Source of the DNA: an uncultured Synechococcus sp.
GTDB lineage: Bacteria; Cyanobacteriota; Cyanobacteriia; PCC-6307; Cyanobiaceae
DNA length: 64,000 bases
Assembly (NCBI GenBank): GCA_913057985.1
Contig: CAJXPL010000010.1
Location: forward strand, 1 to 64,000
Direction: 5' to 3'
Each line of letters starts with the position of its first letter. Within the stretch, counting starts at the first letter, position 1. The position numbers and the translations under genes are program-made. The notes beneath the pieces were generated by a model, which ran no database searches, was not told the origin of the DNA, and worked only from the letters and a program-made list of their open reading frames with translations. This document shows positions 9,092-17,203 of the stretch, one piece after another.

Positions 9092-10401
9092 TCCCGAGCC
9101 TCAAGCAGAGCATCAAGCAATTGATGGGCCAGAGAGAGCTTTGCCGTCACAGGCAGCTCTCGTCTCCAGCCATCTCCAAGCAACCAGCCTCCGTTGGGTT
9201 GGGCCCCGAAACCCTGACCGTCACGGTCAACGGGATTCACCATCATCAGATCGCAGCCCTTCGCCAGCCGCTTGCTTTCAGCCCGCTCCAGCAAATGGGC
9301 ATCGCTGCCTGTGAGCGCGGAGAAACCGAGAACCAACTGTCCTGGACGGCGTTGGCGGGTCAGACTCGACAGGAGATCAGGCACTTCGGCCCAACCGGAG
9401 ACAAGAGCCTGCTGAAGATCCTGCTTGGCCAGTTTGCTTGGGGGAGCGGCATCGCGCCGCAGGTCAGCGACGGCAGCAGCCATGACGAGCACATCGGATC
9501 CGGGCTGAGCCAACTGCAGAGCTGAACCGAGTTCGGCGGCACTCTCCACCGCAGTGCACTCCAGGCCTTCAAGCCAGGCGCCGGGGAGATCCAAGGGGCC
9601 ATGCACCAGATGAACGGTGGCACCCCGGAAGCGTGCCGCCTGCGCCAGCAACACACCCATGCGACCGCTGCTGCGGTTGCTCAGGAAACGGGCCGGATCA
9701 ATCGACTCTTGCGTCGGTCCAGCCGAAACAAGAACAGACATCCCCGAGCAATCAAGGGTCACGTCAGGAGTGCCCGAACCGCGGCTGAACACAGACGCAG
9801 CCGCCAACTCAATCAACAGCGGATCGGCCATGCGCCCATCGCCGACGCGATCACAGGCCAACAGACCGGACGCCGGCACGAGGGGGGTCACCCCAGGGAA
9901 GGATTGAATCTGCTGCCAGTTGCGTTGCACCGCAGGGTGGCGCCACATGGCCGTGTTCATCGCCGGAGCCGCGATGACCGGAGCTTCCATGGCCAGCAGA
10001 ACGCTGGCGAGCAGTCCGTCGGCTGAACCCTGGCTCCAGCGGGCGAGGCTGCTGGCACTCAGGGGCGCAACGATGGCCAACTCCGCCCACTCCGCCAACT
10101 CGATGTGCAACGGCCTGGATGAGGCGGAGTCCCACTGGTCGGCCTCGAGGTAGCAGCGATGGCGACTGAGGCTGGCGAGCGCCACGGGACTCACCAAGGC
10201 AGCACCACTGGTGGTCACAAGACACCGCACCTCAGCGCCGGCCTTAATCAGCGCGCTGACGAGCAAGGGCGTCTTAACAGCAGCAATGCTGCCGCTGACG
10301 GCCACCAGCACACGCCGCCCGCACAGTGGCGACGACAGTGACGACGACAGTGACGACGACAGTGGCGACGACAGTGGCGACGCCTGCTCAGTCTTCATCA
10401 A
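9088..10401 (-). CDS. coaBC: Bifunctional phosphopantothenoylcysteine decarboxylase / phosphopantothenate-cysteine ligase
   Basis: A 437-residue fusion of CoaC and CoaB, which carry out two successive steps of coenzyme A synthesis. The CoaC half has the flavin-binding VAVSGSIAAVK start and the substrate-clamp motif PAMNTAMW near residue 145. The CoaB half begins around residue 220 (VLVSAGPTQESIDP), followed by FLSNRSSGRMG and a nucleotide-binding C-terminal domain. The first 27 residues are an odd Ser/Pro/Leu repeat generated by a 12-base tandem repeat in the DNA, not seen in normal CoaBC. A GTG at the beginning of the flavin strand could be the functional start if this tail is not translated. 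It overlaps the upstream DUF2555 gene by 14 bases. Confidence 0.93.
   Translation of the reverse strand: MMKTEQASPLSSPLSSSLSSSLSSPLCGRRVLVAVSGSIAAVKTPLLVSALIKAGAEVRCLVTTSGAALVSPVALASLSRHRCYLEADQWDSASSRPLHIELAEWAELAIVAPLSASSLARWSQGSADGLLASVLLAMEAPVIAAPAMNTAMWRHPAVQRNWQQIQSFPGVTPLVPASGLLACDRVGDGRMADPLLIELAAASVFSRGSGTPDVTLDCSGMSVLVSAGPTQESIDPARFLSNRSSGRMGVLLAQAARFRGATVHLVHGPLDLPGAWLEGLECTAVESAAELGSALQLAQPGSDVLVMAAAVADLRRDAAPPSKLAKQDLQQALVSGWAEVPDLLSSLTRQRRPGQLVLGFSALTGSDAHLLERAESKRLAKGCDLMMVNPVDRDGQGFGAQPNGGWLLGDGWRRELPVTAKLSLAHQLLDALLEARD
10324..10383. repeat. 12-bp tandem repeat (5 units)
   Basis: Five consecutive copies of CAGTGRCGACGA; the last copy ends in C. They lie inside the 5' end of coaBC and encode a four-residue Ser/Leu/Pro repeat on the minus strand. 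Because the unit is a multiple of three, copy-number changes keep the reading frame. Confidence 0.95.
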
Positions 10402-10609
10402 AAGGCTCTTGGTCCACCAAATGGTGGTACGGAAGGATCAGTTCGGGCCGGTGAATGGCCAGCGCCCGAAGCAGGTGCCAATCCGAAAGGCTGTCGAAAG
10501 GAGAGGGGTAATCGTCCTCTTCAAGCCGGCGGGCGAGTTCGGCCGTCGAGGCCTCGTCAAAAGCTTCGAGCCGTTCCTGCGTAAGCATCGAGCCGTCCTC
10601 AGACGCCAT
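10388..10609 (-). CDS. DUF2555 family protein
   Basis: A 73-residue protein matching the cyanobacteria-specific DUF2555 family. It shows an N-terminal helix (LTQERLEAFDEASTAELARR), then LEEDDYPSPFDSLSDWHLL and a RPELILPYHHLVDQEPFDED tail, a pattern I associate with this family. There is no signal peptide or transmembrane segment. Its function is unknown. The 3' end overlaps coaBC by 14 bases, so the two are probably co-transcribed. Its start lies 45 bases from the divergent tRNA-Ala gene. Confidence 0.8.
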   Translation of the reverse strand: MASEDGSMLTQERLEAFDEASTAELARRLEEDDYPSPFDSLSDWHLLRALAIHRPELILPYHHLVDQEPFDED

Positions 10610-10654
10610 TCATGGCAGTTTGACGCAAGCCGTGCCGGCTAGCGTTGGCTGACC

Positions 10655-10727
10655 GGGGAATTAGCTCAGTTGGTAGAGCGCTGCGATCGCACCGCAGAGG
10701 TCAGGGGTTCGAATCCCCTATTCTCCA
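10655..10727 (+). tRNA. tRNA-Ala (CGC)
   Basis: A 73-base cloverleaf. The acceptor strands GGGGAAT and ATTCTCC contain the G3:U70 wobble pair that marks alanine tRNAs. The D-arm is AGCTCAGTTGGTAGAGC, and the anticodon stem CTGCG/CGCAG holds the loop ATCGCAC with anticodon CGC. The T-arm is AGGGGTTCGAATCCCCT. The discriminator base is A and CCA is not encoded. The anticodon arm contains an exact GCGATCGC octamer (the HIP1 sequence of cyanobacteria). Confidence 0.97.
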
Positions 10728-10915
10728 CTGCGCTTTTGCAGCGTCGTCTGCCACTCATAGGCCTGTTTGCCCTTGTGGTGTTCAGCACCGTGGCACGACC
10801 TTCAGCCCTGCTCACCTTCACACTCATGGCTGCAGCCGGTGCGATAAGTCGCGCCCCATCACGCCGCACCTGACCCCCCATGAGGTAAAAGGGGTGTTGA
10901 ACTCCCCCGTAGCCG

Positions 10916-11116
10916 ATGTCGCAATCGAAGCGCGAGCAGGTCGTGAGCCACCTGCGCTACATCCGCCAAGAGCTGCGCGAGATGCACCAAGGAGTCATGG
11001 AAGACGGCCTTCTTCCCGAAGCGGGCGAAGTTCGGGGTGTGATGGCACAAATGGAAGCTCTGCTGGAGCTTCTCGAAGGCAAAGCGTCCAGAAAAGCGAA
11101 GGCTGAGTCCAAATAA
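10916..11116 (+). CDS. Small helical protein of unknown function
   Basis: A 66-residue protein made almost entirely of charged helices (MSQSKREQVVSHLRYIRQEL, then EVRGVMAQMEALLELLEG), ending in a short lysine-rich tail. No signal or membrane segment is visible. The family is not recognised. It is backed by its own strong terminator downstream, which supports it as a real gene. It sits between tRNA-Ala and ycf20. Confidence 0.65.
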   Translation: MSQSKREQVVSHLRYIRQELREMHQGVMEDGLLPEAGEVRGVMAQMEALLELLEGKASRKAKAESK

Positions 11117-11182
11117 CTTTCAACGCAAGCCGTTGTCAAAGCCCTCAGCTCTGGCTTTGCTGCGCCAATCCCCATCACTTGG

Positions 11183-11205
11183 CCCGGGCTTGCCCCGGGT
11201 TTTTA
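11183..11205 (+). terminator. Rho-independent terminator
   Basis: A CCCGGG stem (11183-11188 with 11194-11199) and a five-base CTTGC loop are followed by TTTTTATT. It lies 66 bases after the small helical protein gene on the same strand. Confidence 0.75.
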
Positions 11206-11290
11206 TTGAAATCTCCTATCCGTAGTGTCTGATGACTGCAGGTTGCCTACGGGTGGTGTAAACAGGGGCTGGCAGGGGCATGGCCGGGTG

Positions 11291-11671
11291 ATGGGGATCA
11301 CTGGTTTCGACCCTGCCTCTTCCCCTGAAACCAGTGCCGTGCGACGGCTTCAATCCACCCGGCTGCAAACCAACGTTGGAGCAGCATTTCAAAGGCTGGA
11401 TCGATGGGCGCGCAATCCTTGGCGGCGGTTTTCCTTGCTGGCCCTTGCCGGACTCATCGGCTTTTTGATCGGTAGCGCCATCACATCAGTGGCAGGCGTT
11501 CTCGGGCAGATGGACCCCGTGGCTGCGCTTGTGGTGGTTCTTGGCACTGAACTCACGATCCGGCGCCGACGCAGCTCCGAACCATCACTGAAGCTGCCCC
11601 AACAGCTCCTGGACCTTGGTCGTATTGGCTTTCTCTACGGCCTCTTTCTCGAAGGGTTCAAGCTGATCTGA
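11291..11671 (+). CDS. ycf20: Ycf20 family protein (DUF565)
   Basis: A small membrane protein of the Ycf20/DUF565 family found in cyanobacteria and plastids. The family core is clear: TRLQTNVGAAFQRLDRWARN, then PWRRFSLLALAGLIGFLIGS (first membrane helix) and AITSVAGVLGQMDP. A second hydrophobic helix follows, AALVVVLGTELTIRR. The C-terminal LLDLGRIGFLYGLFLEGFKLI is also family-like. In algae a Ycf20 homologue has been linked to non-photochemical quenching; no reaction is known. The frame is open back to a GTG at 11225. The ATG at 11291 was preferred because the residues before it look non-coding, but the start is uncertain. Confidence 0.8.
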   Translation: MGITGFDPASSPETSAVRRLQSTRLQTNVGAAFQRLDRWARNPWRRFSLLALAGLIGFLIGSAITSVAGVLGQMDPVAALVVVLGTELTIRRRRSSEPSLKLPQQLLDLGRIGFLYGLFLEGFKLI

Positions 11672-11736
11672 AGCAGACCCGTTGAAAACAGCCAACGAAG
11701 ATTGCGATTCATACCCTTCGGAAAGAATCCGATGGG

Positions 11737-13257
11737 ATGCAAATGGCGAGCAACCATTACTTCCTGGAGCTTGAACCGCCAGCGGAGCGGTTGCGTCATG
11801 CACCGCATGTGGTCATCGTCGGCGGAGGCTTTGCAGGGGTGCACGCCTGCAAGGCCCTGGCCAAGGCCGATGTGCGCATCACCCTGATTGACAAGCGCAA
11901 CTTCAACCTGTTCCAGCCACTGCTTTATCAGGTGGCCACAGGTTTGGTCTCGAGAAGTGATGTGGCCACACCTCTGCGCGAACTGGTAGGCAAGCAAGAC
12001 AACGTGCAGGTGCTGCTGGGGGAGGTCACCACCGTGAACCCCGAAGGCAAACAGATCGTTTTCAACGGCAAGGCCTACAGCTACGACCATCTGATCCTGG
12101 CCACAGGATCAGGCAGCACTTATTTCGGCCACGAAAACTGGCGTACCTTTGCGCCCCCGATGAAAATCCTCGAACACGCCGAGGAAATACGCCGCCGTCT
12201 GCTGATGGCGATGGAGCAGGCGGAGCAGACACCGAACCCCGAGGCACGCCAGTTTCTGCAGACGGTGGTGATCGTTGGTGCCGGCCCCAGCGGCTGCGAG
12301 ATGGCTGGTGCCGTTTCTGAGCTGATGCGTTGGGCCCTGAACAATGCCTTCAAACAGCTGGATCCCCAGAAAACACGGATCGTATTGGTGGACCCCGGCG
12401 ACAGAGTGCTGAGAGCGATGCCGGCAGAGCTCTCCGAAGCGGCCCTCAAGGCCCTCGAGCGGGATGGCATCGAATATCTTCCCCAAGGCCGCGTCCAAAC
12501 CATGCGGCCCGGCGAGGTGGTGATCAGCAGCCCCGATGGTGATGTCCGGGTCCAGGCGGCAACGGTGATCTGGACCGCTGGTGTGAAGCCATCCCATCTG
12601 GGACAGAAGCTCACGGAAGCCACCGGTTGCGACGTCGATCGCGGTGGAAGGGTCATCGTCAACCCCGATTTCTCGATTCCCAGCCATCCCGAGATCCGCA
12701 TCGCTGGTGATCTCTGCAGCTACAGCCACACCGTGAATGGCAGGCCGCTGCCGGGCATGGCGGCTCCCGCCAAACAGGCCGGCACATTCATCGGCAAAGA
12801 CATCGCTGCAATCGTCGCCGGAGGTTCCCGCCCCACCTTCCGCTACGTCGATTTCGGCAGCATGGCTGTGGTGCACGCCAGTGCAGTGGCCGACCTGCAT
12901 GGCTTCAAATTTTCAGGCCGGATCGGCCTGCTGCTGTGGGCCATCGTTCACCTGGCCTTGATCCCGAATCGGGAGAACCGGATCACGTTGAGCATCAAAT
13001 GGCTGTACGCCCTGGCGACCAGACAACGGGCCTCCGTTCTGCTCACAGGCATGCCCAGCCAGCATCTGGCCCTTGATGCTGAGGATGCCCACTTCCCGAT
13101 GGCAAGCGGAACGGGCCCCTCCATCGCCGAACCCGATGCCGCCCTCAAGGCAGCCATGGATTACTACGCCCACCAGCTCAGTGGTCTGCCGCAAACTCAG
13201 GAGCTGCTCGACACCAAGGAGGCCTCCGTAGCGGATTCGGAAGCTGCCATCAAATAA
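11737..13257 (+). CDS. ndbB: Type 2 NADH dehydrogenase (NDH-2) family oxidoreductase
   Basis: A 506-residue two-Rossmann-domain flavoprotein of the single-subunit NADH:quinone oxidoreductase family. The FAD-binding motif [14 protein letters not shown] lies at about residues 25-38, followed by [14 protein letters not shown]. The NAD(P)-binding motif [15 protein letters not shown] lies near residue 175, with an [13 protein letters not shown]-contact segment later. The final part (after about residue 400) carries a hydrophobic [15 protein letters not shown] helix that typically anchors the enzyme to the membrane. It passes electrons from NAD(P)H to plastoquinone without pumping protons. Its 3' end overlaps convergent pyrB by 61 bases. 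The ndbB symbol is by family resemblance. Confidence 0.85.
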   Translation: MQMASNHYFLELEPPAERLRHAPHVVIVGGGFAGVHACKALAKADVRITLIDKRNFNLFQPLLYQVATGLVSRSDVATPLRELVGKQDNVQVLLGEVTTVNPEGKQIVFNGKAYSYDHLILATGSGSTYFGHENWRTFAPPMKILEHAEEIRRRLLMAMEQAEQTPNPEARQFLQTVVIVGAGPSGCEMAGAVSELMRWALNNAFKQLDPQKTRIVLVDPGDRVLRAMPAELSEAALKALERDGIEYLPQGRVQTMRPGEVVISSPDGDVRVQAATVIWTAGVKPSHLGQKLTEATGCDVDRGGRVIVNPDFSIPSHPEIRIAGDLCSYSHTVNGRPLPGMAAPAKQAGTFIGKDIAAIVAGGSRPTFRYVDFGSMAVVHASAVADLHGFKFSGRIGLLLWAIVHLALIPNRENRITLSIKWLYALATRQRASVLLTGMPSQHLALDAEDAHFPMASGTGPSIAEPDAALKAAMDYYAHQLSGLPQTQELLDTKEASVADSEAAIK

Positions 13258-14246
13258 AGCAAGGCCATCCGGGTGGGCACACCATTCCTGACCTGCTCTT
13301 CCACCAGGCTGACGCGCGGGTCATCCAGGAGTGAACCGCTCAATTCAACGCCGCGGTTCACCGGACCGGGATGCAGCACAGGAACGTTCTCACCACAGAG
13401 TTGCATGCGCTCATGGCTCAGCCCAAAGTCGCGGTGATAGCGCTCCAGGCTGGTGAGCAACTGCTGGCCCATGCGTTCCTTCTGAAGCCGCAGGGTCATC
13501 ACCGCATCGGCGCCCGGCAGCGCATGCTCAAGGCGCCGCACCACGCTGACCTTGCCCCGTTGCGGCACCGGATCCTGAAGCAGACCCGGGGGCGGAGCAT
13601 CCACGAAAGCCGAAAAATCCTCGGGAACCAGGCTGGGGGGACCGCACAACACCACATCCGCTCCGCAGGCCGTCAAGGCCCAGAGATTGGAACGAGCCAC
13701 CCGCGAGTGAAGGATGTCTCCAATAATCACAATCCGGCGACCTTGCAGCGCTTCCGGCATGGGGTGCTGGGGCGAAAAATGCCGGGCAAGGGTGAGCAGA
13801 TCCAGCAGTCCCTGGCTGGGATGACTGTGGAGACCATCACCGCCGTTGAGCACCACGGTGCGCTCACCCATCTGCTGCAGGTCCTGCGCCAGTTGCTGCG
13901 GCACACCGGTGGAACGGTGGCGCACCACCAGCACATCGGCCCCCATGGCCACGTAAGTGCGCGCCGTGTCGAGAACACTTTCGCCTTTGCTGAGCGAGCT
14001 GCTGGAGGGTGAAAAGCTCATCACGTCTGCCGACAGACGCTTGGCCGCCAGCTCAAAGCTGCTGCGCGTGCGGGTGCTGGGTTCAAAGAACAGCGTTGCC
14101 ACCAAACACCCCTGGAGCGCGGGAAGTTTGCGGGCACCGGTGACGGGCAGTGAACGAAACCGCTGAGCTAGTTCGAGCACAGCCGCAAAGTCTTCCCGCG
14201 AAAACGAGGCGAGATCAAGCACGTGTCGATGCGGCCAGCCACTCAT
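13197..14246 (-). CDS. pyrB: Aspartate carbamoyltransferase catalytic subunit
   Basis: A catalytic chain of about 349 residues that condenses carbamoyl phosphate with aspartate in pyrimidine synthesis. The carbamoyl-phosphate loop [19 protein letters not shown] is intact, followed by [11 protein letters not shown] (loop with catalytic Lys) and [11 protein letters not shown]. The C-terminal [12 protein letters not shown] is also as expected. The start is the ATG that overlaps the upstream glycosylase stop (ATGA). The last roughly 20 residues ([13 protein letters not shown]) are low-complexity and lie in the 61-base convergent overlap with the NADH dehydrogenase gene. Confidence 0.96.
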   Translation of the reverse strand: MSGWPHRHVLDLASFSREDFAAVLELAQRFRSLPVTGARKLPALQGCLVATLFFEPSTRTRSSFELAAKRLSADVMSFSPSSSSLSKGESVLDTARTYVAMGADVLVVRHRSTGVPQQLAQDLQQMGERTVVLNGGDGLHSHPSQGLLDLLTLARHFSPQHPMPEALQGRRIVIIGDILHSRVARSNLWALTACGADVVLCGPPSLVPEDFSAFVDAPPPGLLQDPVPQRGKVSVVRRLEHALPGADAVMTLRLQKERMGQQLLTSLERYHRDFGLSHERMQLCGENVPVLHPGPVNRGVELSGSLLDDPRVSLVEEQVRNGVPTRMALLYLMAASESATEASLVSSSS

Positions 14247-14932
14247 GACGGCTGCTCCGGCGATGGGGAGAAGCACTCTGTCTTGGGTGGCATGCGATCA
14301 CCCCGAGCTCGCCGGCTGACACTGCGGCTGCTGCGCAAGTACCAGCGCCATGGGGTTGCAGCGCCCTGGGAAATGCCGATCCGCGTGGTTGTCACAAGAT
14401 CCTGGCTGGCAAACGTGTCTGACCTCGAGGCCATCCACACGTCATGTTCGCCCGTCACCGGACGGCTGTCATCACAGCGATCGATACCAAAACGGCGCGC
14501 CAACAGCCCAGGCCCTGCCGCAACCCGTTCGGGTTCATCCGGGAGCGCCACCGCACGAAGCAACACGCCATTCGCCCAATCCGCCCGATCCGTGACCACG
14601 TTCACGCAGTGGTAGATGCCGTAGCTGACATACACATAGAACCGCCCTGGCTCACCGAACAGGGTTTCGTTTTGCGGTGAACGGCGGCGGTAGCCATGAC
14701 AGGCGGAATCGTCCTGGGAATACGCCTCCGTTTCCACAATCACGCCCCACAGCAAACCTCCATCCGCTTGGCGTTTCACCAACCTGCAGCCCACCAAGTC
14801 AGGTCCGACGACTTCTGCGGGGCGACAAAAGAAGGTCTTGGGTAGAGCTGGGAAATCCTGAGTGATGGGCTGGGTGGCTATGGAAGTGGCTTCTTTTCTC
14901 TCTTCATCTTGCTGACAATTAGCCAACTGCAC
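14243..14932 (-). CDS. 3-methyladenine DNA glycosylase (AAG/MPG family)
   Basis: A 229-residue base-excision-repair enzyme of the alkyladenine glycosylase (MPG) family. Characteristic segments are [29 protein letters not shown] (the catalytic glutamate region) and [32 protein letters not shown] is also present. It removes alkylated or deaminated purines from DNA. The GTG at 14932 is the first possible start, but it sits only 9 bases from the divergent barrel-protein start. The true start may therefore lie a little further inside. Its stop overlaps the pyrB start. Confidence 0.9.
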   Translation of the reverse strand: MQLANCQQDEERKEATSIATQPITQDFPALPKTFFCRPAEVVGPDLVGCRLVKRQADGGLLWGVIVETEAYSQDDSACHGYRRRSPQNETLFGEPGRFYVYVSYGIYHCVNVVTDRADWANGVLLRAVALPDEPERVAAGPGLLARRFGIDRCDDSRPVTGEHDVWMASRSDTFASQDLVTTTRIGISQGAATPWRWYLRSSRSVSRRARGDRMPPKTECFSPSPEQPS

Positions 14933-14941
14933 TAAAGCCTG

Positions 14942-16006
14942 TTGGCAGCGATACTTTCGCTGCTAACGCTTCAGTCAGCCCTGGAACCCGCTTTGCAGCA
15001 GTCTCTACGGATATCACTGGCAGCACTCGGCACCGCTGCACTCTCCATCGCCTCGTTGCCTGGTGTCAGCGCCAAAGCTGCTGAGCTCGCACAAGGCTCA
15101 GCAGCAGACCTTGGTGATGTGATGAGCGTCAGCCTCAAGGACGTCGTCAAACCTCAGGTCGGCTTCCAGGGCGCACTGCAAGGTGCTGGTACTCCGAACC
15201 AAGCAGGCGTCGGCGGGTTCCTTCCTCTCTCGGTCGGCGACAACAGTGTTTGGTTTCTTGATGCCCTCGTCAATGCCCACTTCGGCGACCGAGATGGCTA
15301 TAGCAGCATCATCAACACTGATGTTGCGGGTGGCTTCTCCACCTCCACACGCCTGGGTTACCGCTGGCTGAATGGTGATCGCTCTTGGATGTATGGGCTG
15401 AACGCTGGTTATGACAGCCGTTCACTGAAATCAGGCAATGCCGACACTGGTGTCAGCGTCACCAACAAGAAAACCGTTAGCTTCCAGCAGATTGCACTGA
15501 ATGCAGAGGCGGTCTCCAATGGTTGGACCTTCAACGGTTATGGGCTCATCCCTGTTGGTGATGTGGAGCAGAAGCTGAACAGTTTTTATGAAGCTGGTGC
15601 GCTGAACACCTATGGGCTGGATGTTGGCTATTTCATTACGCCATCTCTGCAAGCCTCCGTTGGTTATTACTACCAACACCGTGACCAAGAAGAAGTTGAC
15701 GGTTCTGGCATCCTCGGCCGTCTCGCTTATGCCATCAACAACGACCTCACCCTTGCTGCCAATCTCTCCTACGACGAGGCGTTTGATACTCGCTTCTCCG
15801 CAGACTTCACCTGGCGCTTCAATACCAATGGCGGGCCTGACAAAGAAACACCGAAAACCAATGCCGCCGTCACTGCCCTAACATCAACGCCTAGCAACAG
15901 GGATGTGCGGGTGCACGATGAGTCGGAAATAATGTATAAAGCTGAGCGACTTTATTTATGTGCGCTTAACCCCTATGAATTTTGTGCAACCACTCCAAAA
16001 TTTTAA
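14942..16006 (+). CDS. Outer-membrane beta-barrel protein, inverse-autotransporter-like
   Basis: A 354-residue exported protein. A TTG start leads into a long signal region (core [16 protein letters not shown], likely cleavage after VSAKA). Residues about 90-295 consist of alternating amphipathic strands rich in Gly/Tyr/Phe (for example [20 protein letters not shown]), as in the beta domain of inverse autotransporters (intimin/invasin-type) and related barrels. No passenger domain follows: after WRFNTNGG come about 55 polar residues (including NRDVRVHDE) and then the stop. The gene may therefore be truncated at the 3' end or be a barrel-only protein. The 231 bases after it hold no gene I can support. 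Confidence 0.6.
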   Translation: MAAILSLLTLQSALEPALQQSLRISLAALGTAALSIASLPGVSAKAAELAQGSAADLGDVMSVSLKDVVKPQVGFQGALQGAGTPNQAGVGGFLPLSVGDNSVWFLDALVNAHFGDRDGYSSIINTDVAGGFSTSTRLGYRWLNGDRSWMYGLNAGYDSRSLKSGNADTGVSVTNKKTVSFQQIALNAEAVSNGWTFNGYGLIPVGDVEQKLNSFYEAGALNTYGLDVGYFITPSLQASVGYYYQHRDQEEVDGSGILGRLAYAINNDLTLAANLSYDEAFDTRFSADFTWRFNTNGGPDKETPKTNAAVTALTSTPSNRDVRVHDESEIMYKAERLYLCALNPYEFCATTPKF

Positions 16007-16237
16007 GCTAATTTAGCTCTAGGTTTTAGTGTTCTAGGCTAGCCACCCGTCACACCAATAAGCCAATAAACCAGCCTCAATACCTGGCACCATCGCCATC
16101 AACGCCAACTGACGACAGACCCAGCAAGGCACTGAGTGCCTCATCGCAAGACCACAAGAAGACACATCAAAGCCTCGCTCAATATGTTTCTCCCTACTTC
16201 TATCCTTATTCCCTCAACGCATTCACCAATCACTTCG

Positions 16238-17074
16238 CTATTTATCGCCATCACGGATGCCATTGGCGCGTCTAAATCTCACCGCCACCTGATGCCACTC
16301 GTCAGGGATTTGGTCGAGCCGCACATCAAACGCAAACGGTAGTTGCTGCCGCCCAGGCGATACACGCTTTTTCTTGCTTCTTTGATGAGCTCTTGTTGTT
16401 TCAACCAATCGCTTCAGCATCCTTGAGCCCCAGCGGCACTTGGCTGCTCCTTTGGCGTGATGGCGGTACCGCTGGCAAAACCGCTCATAACGCTTGGAGC
16501 ATCCCTTCAGTGTTGATGCCAGCTGCAGGAAGCTTGGGCGCCATTCGCTGATGCCATCACCCGCCAACCTGCCGTAGTGACCGTAGTTGGAATAGGGGTC
16601 ATCAAACCCCTTTCGCACTCCCGCTGCTTTGGGGTTGGCGTGGATGTACCGCAAGGTATTCAGCACTCGTCTGTGGTCTTTAGGCGCAATCGCAGTGGCG
16701 TAATACCTGGCTTCCCAAAAGTGCCCGCAACGCCCCGTAAGGCGATTGAGTGCCATTGCTGAAGTCCAGCCAAACCAGTGCATCAGCCTTGGCAGATGGC
16801 GTGCATCATCAGGCTTGATGAGCAGGTGCAGGTGATTGGCCATCAAACAAACGGCATACAACCTATGGGGCACCTTGGCTCGTGCCTTCGCAAGCACTGC
16901 TAACAGCACATCCCGCCTCAATCCCTTGGCAATCAAAAACTGACGACTGTTGGACCTGAGCGTGGAGACTGATTGTTGGTAGGCTTGATCACTGCTAGCC
17001 GCCCACCACCAGCCACAATTGCAGGGGCTTGTGATGTTTTTCAAGACACTCACAAGACAACAAACATGATGCAA
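16238..17074 (-). CDS. Y1-type transposase (REP-associated/IS200-like), probably 5'-degenerate
   Basis: A 278-residue frame with a TTG start, resembling the REP-associated tyrosine transposase (RAYT) branch of HUH enzymes. The HUH motif is present in CLMANHLHLLIKPDD near residue 80. The usual RYIHANPKAAGV segment follows around residue 142, then a DDPYSNYGHY-type region. The ordinary N-terminal strand (a His-Val-x-x-Arg-Gly/Ala pattern) is missing; in its place is a Cys/Trp-rich stretch that does not look like coding sequence. The Arg/Lys-rich C-terminal 80 residues resemble DNA-binding tails of this family. I read it as a possibly inactive, N-terminally decayed copy. It lies between the barrel gene and the NHLM exporter. 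Confidence 0.7.
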   Translation of the reverse strand: MHHVCCLVSVLKNITSPCNCGWWWAASSDQAYQQSVSTLRSNSRQFLIAKGLRRDVLLAVLAKARAKVPHRLYAVCLMANHLHLLIKPDDARHLPRLMHWFGWTSAMALNRLTGRCGHFWEARYYATAIAPKDHRRVLNTLRYIHANPKAAGVRKGFDDPYSNYGHYGRLAGDGISEWRPSFLQLASTLKGCSKRYERFCQRYRHHAKGAAKCRWGSRMLKRLVETTRAHQRSKKKRVSPGRQQLPFAFDVRLDQIPDEWHQVAVRFRRANGIRDGDK

Positions 17075-17203
17075 GAAAGCCTTATTCCGATCTGATTCAG
17101 CTCGAGAGACGCCAGAAGCTCCTCGGGCCTTGCGCGCCGAAGTGAACCCGCTGTTGCATCACTGGGTTGAGATCGAGAACCGTGATCTCTGATTCAAAAG
17201 AAC

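Noticed and set aside
10645-11106. Open frames running through tRNA-Ala and the following gap
   Set aside because: They are read across a tRNA and give Arg/Ser/Pro-rich translations without family resemblance.
17070-17192. A short plus-strand reading frame ending in LLHHWVEIENRDL
   Set aside because: It has an upstream stop, no plausible start codon and no recognisable family; it may be a gene remnant but cannot be supported.
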